In this document: in pieces, positions 36,057 through 46,239 of the stretch
Numbering within the stretch: the stretch's first letter is position 1
Layout of the letters: each line of letters starts with the position of its first letter
Assembly: GCF_048541585.1 (NCBI RefSeq)
Contig: NZ_CP183303.1
Coordinates: forward strand, 2,480,001 to 2,544,000
DNA length: 64,000 nt
Direction: 5' to 3'
Source of the DNA: Legionella_C sp048541585
GTDB taxonomy: Bacteria; Pseudomonadota; Gammaproteobacteria; Legionellales; Legionellaceae
The notes under the pieces: generated by a model
Database searches by the model: none
What the model was told of the DNA's origin: nothing
The model's input: only the letters and a program-made list of their open reading frames with translations
Translations under genes and position numbers: made by a program

Positions 36057-37709
36057 TTACATCATGCCGCCCATTCCACCCATGCCGCCCATGCCACCCA
36101 TTGCACCAGCGTCCATAGCGCCAGCATCACCTTTCTTAGGTAAGTCAGCAATCATGCACTCTGTAGTAAGCATTAAGCTAGCAATAGATGCAGCGTTTTG
36201 TAAAGCAGTACGAGTTACTTTAGTTGGATCTAAGATACCAAACTCAATCATATCGCCATATTCACCAGTTGCAGCATTAAAACCAAAGTTATCTTTGCTT
36301 TCAGCAACTTTGTTAACAACTACAGACGATTCATAACCAGCATTGCTTACGATTTGACGTAGAGGTGATTCAATAGCACGACGAAGGATATTAATACCCA
36401 TATCTTGGTCTGAGTTATCGCCTTTTATACCTTCTAACGCTTTTTGAGCACGAATTAAAGCAACGCCACCACCAGCAACGATACCTTCTTCAACTGCAGC
36501 GCGAGTTGCATGGAGAGCATCTTCTACACGTGCTTTTTTCTCTTTCATTTCAACTTCAGTGGCTGCACCAACTTTAATTACAGCAACACCACCAGCGAGT
36601 TTTGCAACACGCTCTTGTAATTTTTCGCGATCATAATCAGAAGTAGTTTCTTCCATTTGTGCACGAATTTGAACAATGCGGTCATTAATATCTTCAGCTC
36701 GACCTTCACCGTCAATAATAGTAGTGTTTTCTTTAGTCACAACTACGCGTTTTGCAGTACCTAAATCTTCTAAAGAAGCACCTTCAAGGCTCTTACCAAT
36801 CTCTTCAGAAATAACTTGAGCATTAGTTAAAATAGCAATATCTTGTAGCATTGCTTTACGGCGATCACCAAAGCCTGGTGCTTTAACGGCACAAACTTTA
36901 ACAATACCACGCATATTGTTAACTACTAAAGTTGCTAAGGCTTCACCTTCAACATCTTCAGCAATAATCAATAAAGGACGACCAGATTTCGCAACACTTT
37001 CTAAAACAGACAACATGTCCCGAATAGTAGAAATTTTCTTATCAACTAATAAAATAAATGGATGCTCAAGCTCAGCACTCATATTTTGTTGGTTATTAAT
37101 AAAGTATGGAGAGATATAGCCACGATCAAACTGCATACCTTCAACAACAGATAATTCATTTTCAAGACCGTTACCATCTTCAACAGTGATGACCCCTTCT
37201 TTACCTACTTTTTCCATTGCTTCAGCAATAATAGCACCAACTGCTTCATCAGAATTTGCAGAGATAGTACCAACTTGTGCGATAGCTTTGCTATCTTTGC
37301 AAGGCTTAGACATAGATTGTAATTGCTTGGTAATTGCAATAACCGCTTTATCAATACCGCGTTTTAAATCCATTGGATTCATACCAGCAGCAACTGCTTT
37401 ATGGCCTTCTACCATAATTGAACAAGCAAGAACTGTAGCAGTTGTTGTACCATCACCTGCTGTATCAGAAGTTTTAGAAGCAACTTCTTTTAACATTTGG
37501 GCGCCCATATTTTCAAAGCGCTCTTCAAATTCAATTTCCTTTGCAACAGAAACACCATCTTTAGTAATAGTAGGTGCACCAAAAGATCGTTCAATAACAA
37601 CATTGCGTCCACGTGGACCCATCGTAACACGGACAGCATCAGCTAACCCATTCGCACCAGCAAGTATTTTCTGACGCGCTGAGTCACCAAAACGTAATTC
37701 TTTAGCCAT
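36057..37709 (-). CDS. groEL: Chaperonin GroEL (HtpB-like)
   Basis: 60-kDa chaperonin ring that folds proteins with GroES using ATP. The 550-residue product has DAVRVTMGPRGRNVV, DGTTTATVLA (nucleotide binding), GYISPYFINN and AAVEEGIVAGGGVAL, and ends in a GGM repeat tail. It reads very like Legionella HtpB, which is also found at the cell surface and is immunodominant. It follows groES by 24 bases with a good ribosome binding site and is under the heat-shock promoter upstream of groES. Confidence 0.98.
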   Translation of the reverse strand: MAKELRFGDSARQKILAGANGLADAVRVTMGPRGRNVVIERSFGAPTITKDGVSVAKEIEFEERFENMGAQMLKEVASKTSDTAGDGTTTATVLACSIMVEGHKAVAAGMNPMDLKRGIDKAVIAITKQLQSMSKPCKDSKAIAQVGTISANSDEAVGAIIAEAMEKVGKEGVITVEDGNGLENELSVVEGMQFDRGYISPYFINNQQNMSAELEHPFILLVDKKISTIRDMLSVLESVAKSGRPLLIIAEDVEGEALATLVVNNMRGIVKVCAVKAPGFGDRRKAMLQDIAILTNAQVISEEIGKSLEGASLEDLGTAKRVVVTKENTTIIDGEGRAEDINDRIVQIRAQMEETTSDYDREKLQERVAKLAGGVAVIKVGAATEVEMKEKKARVEDALHATRAAVEEGIVAGGGVALIRAQKALEGIKGDNSDQDMGINILRRAIESPLRQIVSNAGYESSVVVNKVAESKDNFGFNAATGEYGDMIEFGILDPTKVTRTALQNAASIASLMLTTECMIADLPKKGDAGAMDAGAMGGMGGMGGMGGMM

Positions 37710-37733
37710 TTAAGTCTCCTTTAATTCGTTTGC

Positions 37734-38024
37734 TTACTTCTCGATTACGCCTAAAATATCTTCTTCGCGCATAATCACTAGTTCTTCGCCATTAACTTTT
37801 ACTTCAGTACCAGAGTACTTACCAAACAGAACAATATCATCAACTTTAACAGCCAATGCTCGAACATCACCACTATCTAAATTTTTGCCGGCGCCAACTG
37901 CAACAACTTTTCCCCGCATGGGTTTTTCAGTAGCGCTATCGGGAATAACAATACCACCAGCTGTGGTACGTTCTTCTTCCAGACGACGAACAACTACTCG
38001 ATCGTACAAAGGACGAATATTCAT
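37734..38024 (-). CDS. groES: Co-chaperonin GroES (HtpA-like)
   Basis: 10-kDa lid of the GroEL chamber. The 96 residues run from MNIRPLYDRVVVRRLEEERTT through GGIVIPDSATEKPMRGKVVAVG to YSGTEVKVNGEELVIMREEDIL, the canonical GroES fold with its mobile loop. First gene of the groESL operon. Confidence 0.98.
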   Translation of the reverse strand: MNIRPLYDRVVVRRLEEERTTAGGIVIPDSATEKPMRGKVVAVGAGKNLDSGDVRALAVKVDDIVLFGKYSGTEVKVNGEELVIMREEDILGVIEK

Positions 38025-38118
38025 ACTTCTCTTTCTCCTGATTGGTTAATCACCTATAATTTTCAGATTACTCTGACCTTGTGGTAATCCAGTTAACGAT
38101 AGATTACCGATGTCAGCC

Positions 38119-38149
38119 ATATGGGGACAATAATAATTATTTCAAGGGG
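38119..38149 (-). promoter_or_regulatory. Sigma32 (heat-shock) promoter of groESL
   Basis: On the minus strand CCCCTTGAAA (-35) is followed after 13 bases by CCCCATAT (-10), matching the RpoH consensus CTTGAAA-N(11-16)-CCCCATNT. It lies about 95 bases upstream of the groES ATG. Confidence 0.88.
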
Positions 38150-38226
38150 AATAACTAAAAAAATTTTGGTTTTTTTAGTTCCCGCACTACAATAGGAAAT
38201 TGTATATTAAGCATTCAGAGATATTC

Positions 38227-40023
38227 ATGAAAAAACGGCTTTTATTTTTATTAATCTGCCTATTTTCTGTACTATGCTTTGCAGAAGATTCACCTGTCAA
38301 AGCAGATCCTCTGCCAGTAAGTGACGTCTTTCAAGTTCATGTCAACCGTCTTAACCCAAATCAATTTCTAATTCAGTGGAATATTAAAAAAGGCTACTTT
38401 CTCTATAGTGATCGCATTCGTCTTAATGCAACAGACAATAATACTATCCAGTTAGGGGATATTCCTTTCCCGCCCACGCTAACCAAAACCGATTCACAAG
38501 GCAGGACTTATACTATTTATCGCAATCAATTAAATCTTGCGATTGGCGTTTTAGGTAAAGAGCCTGGAGAAACGCTTATTAAGTTATATTATCAAGGCTG
38601 TGCCGATGATGGTTTTTGTTACCCGCCACAAACAAAGCAAATTAAATTAACCATTGCTCCTGATCTATCTTTAAGTAAAGCTGAGTTATCTCAAGACGCT
38701 ACGTTAACTCAAGATGATAAGGGATTAGATGAAAAAAGTGATACTAACTTAGACTCCATTTTTGCTAATCATAATTTATTTATGATTTTCCTGATGTTTT
38801 TTGGCTTTGGATTATTATTATCCTTTACACCCTGTATTTTACCTATGATTCCGGTTTTGTCAGGCATTATAGTTGGCCATAGTCAAACGATGACTACTGG
38901 TAAAGCCTTTCGCTTATCGTTAAGTTACGTTTTGAGTATGTCAATAACTTATGCCATCGTTGGCGCTTTAGTGTCATTATTAGGAAGTAATTTGCAAATT
39001 ATTATGCAAGCTCCCTGGGCAATTAGCTTATTTAGTATTCTTTTTATACTATTGTCTCTATCTATGTTTGGATTTTTTGAGCTTAAATTACCCGTTTCAT
39101 GGCAAACTAAATTAGCTCAAATAAATCGTCGTCAAGCGAGTGGTCATTACCTAAGCGCCGCAGTTATGGGTTGCTTATCTACTTTAATCCTATCACCTTG
39201 TGTTACAGCACCGCTTATTGGCGTACTCGGTTATATTGCTAATAGTGGTAATGTTATCTTAGGTAGTTTAAGTCTATTTTTTCTAAGTTTAGGAATGGGC
39301 ACCCCTTTGATTTTAATTGGCACCTCAGCTGGACGCTGGCTGCCAAAAGCGGGACACTGGATGAATACCGTAAAATCCTTTTTTGGCGTTTTATTATTAG
39401 GAATTGCTATCTACCTTTTAAGTCGGATTCTTCCTGGAACTTTAATTATGGTGTTATGGGCAGCCTTGCTTATTTTTTCTGGTATTTATTTAGGAGCTTT
39501 AGTTCGAGCTACCACAAATTATGCAAAATTTTGCCAAGGCTTAGGTCTAATTATTCTTGTTTATGGATTGTTAATTTTAATTGGTGCTAGCATGGGTGAA
39601 ACTAATCCCCTACAACCCTTAGCACACTGGTCAACTGCTAAAGCGAAAGACGAGATAGCTTATCAACCTGTTAAATCAGTTGCTGAAGTAGAACAAGCTA
39701 TTGCTAATGCACAAGGCAAGCCGGTCATGTTAGATTTTTACGCCGATTGGTGTGTTACTTGTCAATCTATAGAATCTAATGTTTTACAAAATGCAGAGGT
39801 CAAAGGGCTTTTGAAAAACTTTGTTTTTTTAAGAGCAGATATTACAGCTAATAATGCTGCCAATCAGGCCTTATTGCATCAATACAACGTTGTTGCTCCA
39901 CCTACTTTTCTATTTTTTAATCAAGAAGGCGATGAGATGAAGAAATTTCGTTTAGTGGGTGAGGTTACGCTGCGAGAATTCATTAGCCGCTTACAAAGCA
40001 TACAAGAGCAAACGAGTCAGTAA
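38227..40023 (+). CDS. dsbD: Thiol:disulfide interchange protein DsbD
   Basis: Inner-membrane reductase that passes electrons from cytoplasmic thioredoxin to periplasmic partners. The 598 residues comprise a signal peptide (KRLLFLLICLFSVLCFA), an N-terminal periplasmic domain with CADDGFCYPP (Cys pair near residue 110), eight membrane helices with the Cys in FTPCILPMIP and LSPCVTAP, and a C-terminal thioredoxin domain with DWCVTCQSIE. I chose the ATG at 38227 because it begins the signal peptide directly; a TTG at 38200 would add nine residues. It is transcribed divergently from groESL. Confidence 0.95.
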   Translation: MKKRLLFLLICLFSVLCFAEDSPVKADPLPVSDVFQVHVNRLNPNQFLIQWNIKKGYFLYSDRIRLNATDNNTIQLGDIPFPPTLTKTDSQGRTYTIYRNQLNLAIGVLGKEPGETLIKLYYQGCADDGFCYPPQTKQIKLTIAPDLSLSKAELSQDATLTQDDKGLDEKSDTNLDSIFANHNLFMIFLMFFGFGLLLSFTPCILPMIPVLSGIIVGHSQTMTTGKAFRLSLSYVLSMSITYAIVGALVSLLGSNLQIIMQAPWAISLFSILFILLSLSMFGFFELKLPVSWQTKLAQINRRQASGHYLSAAVMGCLSTLILSPCVTAPLIGVLGYIANSGNVILGSLSLFFLSLGMGTPLILIGTSAGRWLPKAGHWMNTVKSFFGVLLLGIAIYLLSRILPGTLIMVLWAALLIFSGIYLGALVRATTNYAKFCQGLGLIILVYGLLILIGASMGETNPLQPLAHWSTAKAKDEIAYQPVKSVAEVEQAIANAQGKPVMLDFYADWCVTCQSIESNVLQNAEVKGLLKNFVFLRADITANNAANQALLHQYNVVAPPTFLFFNQEGDEMKKFRLVGEVTLREFISRLQSIQEQTSQ

Positions 40024-40057
40024 ATTTTACTTAAGTTATTGCTTACTTACCAATTTA

Positions 40058-40096
40058 GTATTGAGATACATTATTTAAAATAATATATCCCAATAC
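40058..40096. terminator. Long inverted repeat between dsbD and the isocyanide synthase gene
   Basis: A 19-base arm beginning GTATTGAGATACATT pairs with an arm ending ATATCCCAATAC, with two mismatches and almost no loop. It lies between convergent genes and may terminate both, though it lacks a T-run. Confidence 0.5.
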
Positions 40097-40111
40097 TATT
40101 AAACTACTTAT

Positions 40112-41146
40112 TTAAATTTGATTCTTACTTGGCAGCTTCTCTGCTCCAGAACTAGTATCATTCGCTTTAGCACAAATAGAGCGAAAAAAAGATTGTAAGC
40201 TACAAGCATAACGATATACATCTTGTGATACAAAGTGGCTAGGATTTCCATTTTTGTCGGACTTTAATATAAACCCATTACGCCTAGCTTCCGAAGATTT
40301 CATAAACTCTACAGTACATTTATTAGTTTCTCCTTGAATTTTATAAACAGCAGCATTGTGCCAGGGAGTACCACCAAGGGAATGGTCTTCAGTGAACCAT
40401 AAGCCAATCTTATCAGAAGATACTGTTTTAGGATGACAGGATAATCGAAGTGCTTCTGGTTCAATTATAGATAGATATTCACTAAGTGCTTCGCTCATTC
40501 GAGCCACGCCTCGTGAAACAATAGCAGCTTCTCTTTTTATTGCTGAATTTGACTTACCTGGATAGCCCATACTCAATTCGGTCATAAAAAATTTAATTTG
40601 CCCACGATATAAATTAAGGCTATTTATATCATTATCATCTTTAGGCTTTTTAACACGTTCTTCAAAGTGTTTATCAGTTTCTGCATAATTATTTAAATTA
40701 ACTTTACCATCTAAATTAACAATTTTGATATTTTTAAAGTTATTGTTGTCTATCATATTATTTAACTGAATCAAATAGTTTTCGCGTTTTGCTTTGGTAT
40801 GAATATCAGGAAATACTTCTGCAAAAGCAAATCCATCCGTATAAATAACAATTTCAGCACCAAAATTATAAACAGCGGCTATTTCTTGGCAAAGTTCATT
40901 TAAAAACTTTAAAGAAATTAATTCTGCCATGTCAGGAGAATCACTAAGCGTTTTGTCTCTAACAGGAGACTTTTCTGGGAAAGCTGGTAAAACAATTCTT
41001 ATTTTTTTCCCCTGTTTGACCATAGTATCTAACTTTTCACAAAGTTTATCTGAAAAGGTATTAGCGCCAAGCTTCTCCTCGGCTTCAGGAATCCTTCGAT
41101 GTTTTGACAAAATGTTTAGAATCGCGATGGTCTGGGGACTTGGCAT
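40112..41146 (-). CDS. PvcA/DIT1-family isocyanide synthase
   Basis: 344-residue member of the pyoverdine/dityrosine (DIT1/PvcA) family, which turns an amino acid and ribulose-5-phosphate into an isonitrile. Family motifs: IVLPAFPEKSPVRDKTLSDSPDMAE (residues 51-75), YNFGAEIVIYTDGFAFAEVF, AIVSRGVARMSEAL and ALRLSCHPKTVSSDKIGLWF. AAGAGGA lies ahead of the ATG. The usual partner oxygenase (PvcB/IsnB) is not adjacent. Legionella has a pvcAB locus known from other work; this one is an orphan. Product unknown. Confidence 0.82.
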   Translation of the reverse strand: MPSPQTIAILNILSKHRRIPEAEEKLGANTFSDKLCEKLDTMVKQGKKIRIVLPAFPEKSPVRDKTLSDSPDMAELISLKFLNELCQEIAAVYNFGAEIVIYTDGFAFAEVFPDIHTKAKRENYLIQLNNMIDNNNFKNIKIVNLDGKVNLNNYAETDKHFEERVKKPKDDNDINSLNLYRGQIKFFMTELSMGYPGKSNSAIKREAAIVSRGVARMSEALSEYLSIIEPEALRLSCHPKTVSSDKIGLWFTEDHSLGGTPWHNAAVYKIQGETNKCTVEFMKSSEARRNGFILKSDKNGNPSHFVSQDVYRYACSLQSFFRSICAKANDTSSGAEKLPSKNQI

Positions 41147-41609
41147 TTTAATATTCCTCTTAAATTTAACAAATAATCAATCTTCTTTTGTTGATTATTT
41201 TATATGCATCTAGCTCACTAAATTGACTTAAAAATAATCAAATTTGATTAAAAAATAAGCCGATATAATAAAATATTTACATTAAGGAATTATTAAACAC
41301 AAAAAAATTATGCTTGTATAATAGACTGGTTGCATAAGGTTGAAACGGATATAACTAGTTTTATTACCTCTTATCTATTATTTAAAATAGAGGCGAGCAA
41401 ATAGACATTTCTAAGCTAAAAAAGATATAATTATTCACTTTTTTTACAAGACGCCCATTTAATACGGAATTATTCACTAAGTTTATAGACAGATTAGGAG
41501 CAAGTGAAACTAAGGAATGTAGCTTATACATGACCGGCACTGAATGAATGCAATGCATTAATACTTAGTAGATAACGCTATGAGGGTAAATTAAGAGTTA
41601 CAACAATTG
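41147..41609. other. Intergenic region, no gene seen
   Basis: About 460 AT-rich bases between the divergent isocyanide synthase and rimO genes. No RNA gene, repeat or small protein gene was recognised; both promoters should lie here. Confidence 0.5.
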
Positions 41610-42920
41610 ATGAATCATAAAGTAGGTTTTGTTAGTTTAGGCTGTCCTAAAGCCTTAGTTGATTCCGAAAGGATCATTACACAGTTACGAGCACAAGGTT
41701 ATGAACTTGTCTCCACTTATCAAGATGCAGGTGTAGTTGTTATTAACACTTGTGGTTTTATTGATAGCGCAGTTACTGAATCGTTAGATACCATTAAGGA
41801 AGCAATGGCTGAAAATGGCCGTGTTATAGTAACCGGTTGTTTAGGCGCTAAAGCTGATATAATTCGTCAAAATTGTCCAGATGTGCTACATATTAGTGGT
41901 GCACATGCTTATGAAGAAGTTATTAATGCTGTACACCAACATTTACCACCGCCTAAAAATCCTTTTATCCAGCTTATTCCCCCACAAGGTATTAAGCTTA
42001 CACCAAGGCATTACGCTTATTTAAAAATTTCAGAAGGCTGTAATCAAAAATGTACTTTTTGTATTATTCCAACAATGCGTGGCAAATTACAAAGCTACCC
42101 TTTAGCGCAAGTACTGACTGAAGCTAAGCGGCTAAAAGAGGCAGGCGTCAAAGAAATATTAGTTATCTCGCAAGATACTAGTGCCTATGGAGTCGATACA
42201 CGTTACCAGCCTGTTGAATGGCAAGATAAGCAATTAACTACCCGTTTTTATGATTTATGCGAGCAGTTAGGTGAATTAGGTATTTGGATTCGCCTCCACT
42301 ATGTCTATCCTTACCCTCATGTAGATGACATTATTCCTCTTATGCGTGATGGTTTCATTTTACCCTATTTAGATATCCCTTTGCAGCATGCCAATTCACG
42401 TGTCTTAAAAGCCATGAAGCGTCCGGCAAATAGTGAAAATACTTTAGCACGTATTGCTAAATGGCGTGCAGTCTGTCCTGACATTACCTTACGTTCTACT
42501 TTTATTGTTGGTTTCCCAGGCGAAACAGAGACAGAATTTGAAGAATTACTTGATTTTCTCAAAATCGCTAGACTTGATCGCGTAGGCTGCTTTAAATATT
42601 CCCCAGTTGAAGGTGCTAAAGCTAATGAGCTAGCTTCTCCTATTCCAGAAGAAGTAAAAGAGGAACGTTATCACCGCTTTATGCAAGTTCAAGCTGAAAT
42701 TAGTCACGAGAAACTTAGAGATAAAATTGGTACTAAACAAACTGTTCTCATTGATGAGATTACACCCGAGCAAATTATTGCACGTAGTAAAAGTGACGCT
42801 CCTGAGATAGATGGTTTAGTTTATTTACCTTTTTATCAAGAATTAGAAGTTGGGGACTTTGTTGATGTGCAAATTACCGATAGCGACGATTATGATTTAT
42901 ATGCTGAAGTAACCGATTGA
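41610..42920 (+). CDS. rimO: Ribosomal protein S12 methylthiotransferase RimO
   Basis: Radical-SAM enzyme that adds a methylthio group to an Asp of ribosomal protein S12. The 436 residues contain the N-terminal UPF0004 domain (KVGFVSLGCPKALVDSERI, VVINTCGFIDSA, VTGCLGAKAD), the radical-SAM Cys-X3-Cys-X2-Cys in SEGCNQKCTFCIIPTMRG, and a C-terminal TRAM domain (from about residue 365). The ATG at 41610 is preferred over a TTG one codon earlier. Confidence 0.96.
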   Translation: MNHKVGFVSLGCPKALVDSERIITQLRAQGYELVSTYQDAGVVVINTCGFIDSAVTESLDTIKEAMAENGRVIVTGCLGAKADIIRQNCPDVLHISGAHAYEEVINAVHQHLPPPKNPFIQLIPPQGIKLTPRHYAYLKISEGCNQKCTFCIIPTMRGKLQSYPLAQVLTEAKRLKEAGVKEILVISQDTSAYGVDTRYQPVEWQDKQLTTRFYDLCEQLGELGIWIRLHYVYPYPHVDDIIPLMRDGFILPYLDIPLQHANSRVLKAMKRPANSENTLARIAKWRAVCPDITLRSTFIVGFPGETETEFEELLDFLKIARLDRVGCFKYSPVEGAKANELASPIPEEVKEERYHRFMQVQAEISHEKLRDKIGTKQTVLIDEITPEQIIARSKSDAPEIDGLVYLPFYQELEVGDFVDVQITDSDDYDLYAEVTD

Positions 42921-43003
42921 ATTATTCATTATATATAAATTTGCACTTTATTTTACTAAAGTTTTTATTGAGTATATGAGATTAAAATAAACTTACTCAA
43001 AAT

Positions 43004-43410
43004 ACTGGATCCCGCGAACAAGTCGCGGGACGTAGGCAGTGTATGAAGTACTGGCTTAAGCAAAAGAAGATAGATTAAACATTTTTTCCTGCTTAAAGGC
43101 GCTCGATTTTAGTATTGAAAAACCTACAACATGATAAGTAGCTCTTTTTGATATCTGCCACTCTTTTGTTATACCTGCCACTCTCTGGTTGTGCCTACGT
43201 CCTGCGGCTTGTCCGCAGGATCCAGCAAGTAGCCTGGGTGAAACGAAGTGAAACCCGGGTTTCGGCCCGCAGGCCTACCCCAGGCTAGCTACTGAAGTTA
43301 TACCCTTTAGGTTCGTAACGCCACCTTTTTTACCTATTCTTTGTTTTAATTAAATCTTATAATATATGCAACAACGCCGAACAAGTCGCGGGACGTAGGC
43401 AGTGTATGGT
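43004..43410. repeat. Fragments of the CTACGTCC palindrome family plus a large hairpin
   Basis: Right-half copies (GGATCCCGCGAACAAGTCG...GGACGTAGGC) lie at about 43006-43037 and, truncated, at 43375-43401. A left half (CCTACGTCCTGCGGCTTGTC) lies at 43194-43222. Next to it AGCCTGGG (43231) pairs with CCCAGGCT (43279-43286) around an inner AAACCCGGGTTT. No gene is visible in 42921-43488. Confidence 0.75.
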
Positions 43411-43488
43411 GCTTTGGCCTGAAGTATTGAAAAACTAGGTAATACAGCATGCAGATCATACGACAAGCTGGTGCTAAGCCAGAATTTT

Positions 43489-46239
43489 TTAATTTTTTGT
43501 GTTATGCAAAGATGAATGACTAGCCTCATGAAATTGGCTAATCAATTGTACTTTACTGCATATTTTTTCATAATTAATGACTCTAGTTGCGTCTAAAATG
43601 GCCTGATGCAATACTTTATGATAAATTTTGTAAGCACTACTTAAGGTTTTAAATTCTTCTGTATTAATAACTTTATGTTTAGCTAGCTGGCTAATTAACT
43701 TTAAAGTATGAGTAGTACTACTTAAACATATTGTTGGATTTGTTAGAACTAAAAATTGCACGTAAAATTCCAAGTCAATTAAGCCTCCAGGAATATATTT
43801 AATTTTATCTTCCTTGATATGACGACTTATCTTTTGACGCATGGTTTTTATCTCTGCAAAAACCCACTCTTTTGAGCGCTCTATTGACAATATCGTTTGC
43901 TTTAATTGTTTAAACAACTTATAAATTTTAGCCTCACCTATAATAATACGGGCTCTAACTAAGGCTTGATGTTCCCAAAGCCACGCATGATTTTCTTGAT
44001 AATCAATAAACGATTTTACAGCACTTACTAAAAGACCTGCTTCACCTGAAGGCCTTAAACGTGTATCCACCTTATAAAGCACGCCTGCCTGTGAACGTGT
44101 TGTTAACATATGTAAGATCTTTTGGGTTAGTCGAATTACTAAACTTTCTTCCTGTACTTGATTATCATAGATAAATACTAAATCTAAATCAGAATTATAA
44201 TTCATCTCCTGACTACCTAGTTTTCCATAAGCAACGACAGCAAAATGATTTTTAATAGCTTGAATTTGTGGATAGCGTTTAGATAACTCTTTAAAAGCTA
44301 AATTAACTACCTGCTCTACAATAACTTCTGCAAGTATTGATAAAAATCGCGCGCTTTGCACTGCATTGAGGTAACCATGTTGTTCAGCACGAGCAGCAAG
44401 CATCCAATTCGTAAGCTTAAATTGCCGCAAGATTTCTTCCTGTACTTCTAAATCGTTACTTTCTAACAATTGTTGTAACTGAGTTTTTAATTGATTCTGT
44501 GATAAAGGCTGCCAGGACTGTGGTTGATCAATTAATACTTCTAATAAAAATGGAAAATTTACTAATAATGAAGTAATAAACGAGCTATTATTAAACCAAA
44601 TAAATAATTCTCTTAAGGCTTGTGGATTTTCAGTAAATAACGTTATATAAGCACTTCGATTGACAATATTTTCTAATAAATGAATAACATTAAGTAATAC
44701 CTCGTTAGTATTTTTAACGTTAGCAAGCTCCCTTAAGAGTAGTACCATAAAACGATCTAGTCGTAACCTTGCTGCTTGATTGAGGCGGCGGCAGCGAGGG
44801 CTATGTCTAAAATTAGATATCAACTGATAACAACGTGTGGCATCTTCATAACCTAGACTTGCTAATAAATTAATCGCCATGGAGCTTTCAGCATGGCCTT
44901 GCCAAAGGTTGCTTAACTGGTAATCAAGTAGCTTATTATTGTCCTCATAATCAACTGCTTCTCTTAGTATTGAAAGAAATAAATGACGAATAATTTTGCG
45001 AAAACGTTGTAATACTTTCAGTAAAGGCTCCCAGCTTGAAAACCCCATAGCTAATGCTATTTTAGCTTGCTTTATAGAGTCTGTAGGTAGAGCATGCACC
45101 TGTTGATCATTTTCACTTTGTAAGCAATTTTCTAATTTTCTTAAAAAGAGATAAGCCTGTTTTAAAATAGCAACACGAGAAAATAACTTTTCTTCCTTTA
45201 AAATAGTAAGTGCTTTTAGAAGGTTTGTTTGTTGCAATCTGGGTAACCGTCCACCGCGAATTAATTGCAGACTTTGTACAATAAACTCAATCTCCCTAAT
45301 GCCTCCAAAACCTCTTTTTATATCATCTCTTGCTGGATTTAATTGGACTTCGCGCTCAATCATTGCCTTCATACTTCGTAATGATTCTATAATACTAAAA
45401 TCAATATAACGTCTGTAAACAAATGGTGTAATCAGTTTTTGCAGCCAATTTAAATTGGTTGTAGCTTGGCCAATTACACGAGCTTTTACCATAGCGTAAC
45501 GCTCCCAGTCTCTACCTTGCTCTTGATAATAAGTTTCTAAAGCTTGCAAAGAAGATACTAAAGCACCACTCTCTCCATTAGGCCTTAACCTTAAATCAAC
45601 GCGGAAAACAAAGCCATCTTCAGTAATGTTTTGCATTAATTGCATAAATAACTGCACTACTTTGGTAAAAAAATACTGATTGGTAACTGGTTCATCGCCT
45701 ATAGTATACCCAGCTGCCGAATACGCCATAATTAAATCAATATCAGATGAATAATTTAACTCTCTGCCGCCTAGTTTCCCCATTGCTATGGCATAAAGTT
45801 CAGCAGGCTTGCCTGCTTCATCCATTGGTTGACCATAACGATAGATTAATGATTGTTGACAATAATTTAATGTATAGATAATTAATGCATCAGCACAAGC
45901 AGACCAAGATGTCATCGTTTCTGAAGTATCTGCAAGCTCACCTTGCTCACGTAACAAAAGTCTTAAAAAATGATAGTGTCTGAATTTACGAATAGCTTGA
46001 GCAAATTGTTGACTTGATTTATTAGTTATTTCCTGCAAAGAATTTAAATAATCTTTAAAATCAAATTGGCGCTGCCAATCATCCTGACTTAATATTAGAC
46101 GTAAAATTACAATATGCCGACAAGCATAATCACTAACTAAGAGTAACTTTCGGACAGCCTCTTGCAATGGATGATCTAAATTAGCAAAATATTTATCAAA
46201 TAAAGAATTAGATTGTAAAATTTCAGGAATTATTAACAC
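43489..46239 (-). CDS. glnE: Bifunctional glutamine-synthetase adenylyltransferase/deadenylyltransferase GlnE
   Basis: Adds and removes AMP on glutamine synthetase in response to PII state. The 916 residues are near the family length. Two nucleotidyltransferase domains are visible: MGKLGGRELNYSSDIDLIMAY (residue ~155) for AMP removal and YGKLGSQEMNYNSDLDLVFIY (residue ~670) for AMP addition, each followed by helical regions (GFGGIREIEFIVQSLQL; YIPGGLIDLEFYVQFLVL). Monocistronic, with repeat-rich DNA on both sides. Confidence 0.96.
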   Translation of the reverse strand: MLIIPEILQSNSLFDKYFANLDHPLQEAVRKLLLVSDYACRHIVILRLILSQDDWQRQFDFKDYLNSLQEITNKSSQQFAQAIRKFRHYHFLRLLLREQGELADTSETMTSWSACADALIIYTLNYCQQSLIYRYGQPMDEAGKPAELYAIAMGKLGGRELNYSSDIDLIMAYSAAGYTIGDEPVTNQYFFTKVVQLFMQLMQNITEDGFVFRVDLRLRPNGESGALVSSLQALETYYQEQGRDWERYAMVKARVIGQATTNLNWLQKLITPFVYRRYIDFSIIESLRSMKAMIEREVQLNPARDDIKRGFGGIREIEFIVQSLQLIRGGRLPRLQQTNLLKALTILKEEKLFSRVAILKQAYLFLRKLENCLQSENDQQVHALPTDSIKQAKIALAMGFSSWEPLLKVLQRFRKIIRHLFLSILREAVDYEDNNKLLDYQLSNLWQGHAESSMAINLLASLGYEDATRCYQLISNFRHSPRCRRLNQAARLRLDRFMVLLLRELANVKNTNEVLLNVIHLLENIVNRSAYITLFTENPQALRELFIWFNNSSFITSLLVNFPFLLEVLIDQPQSWQPLSQNQLKTQLQQLLESNDLEVQEEILRQFKLTNWMLAARAEQHGYLNAVQSARFLSILAEVIVEQVVNLAFKELSKRYPQIQAIKNHFAVVAYGKLGSQEMNYNSDLDLVFIYDNQVQEESLVIRLTQKILHMLTTRSQAGVLYKVDTRLRPSGEAGLLVSAVKSFIDYQENHAWLWEHQALVRARIIIGEAKIYKLFKQLKQTILSIERSKEWVFAEIKTMRQKISRHIKEDKIKYIPGGLIDLEFYVQFLVLTNPTICLSSTTHTLKLISQLAKHKVINTEEFKTLSSAYKIYHKVLHQAILDATRVINYEKICSKVQLISQFHEASHSSLHNTKN

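Noticed and set aside
36064..37674. Plus-strand frames opposite groEL
   Set aside because: Antisense shadows of a strongly conserved gene, with Ser/Ala-rich composition typical of such shadows.
33218..41146. Kdo hydroxylase and isocyanide synthase as one biosynthetic system
   Set aside because: They are 6 kb apart on opposite strands with groESL and dsbD between, and the oxygenase fits the LPS Kdo family rather than PvcB.
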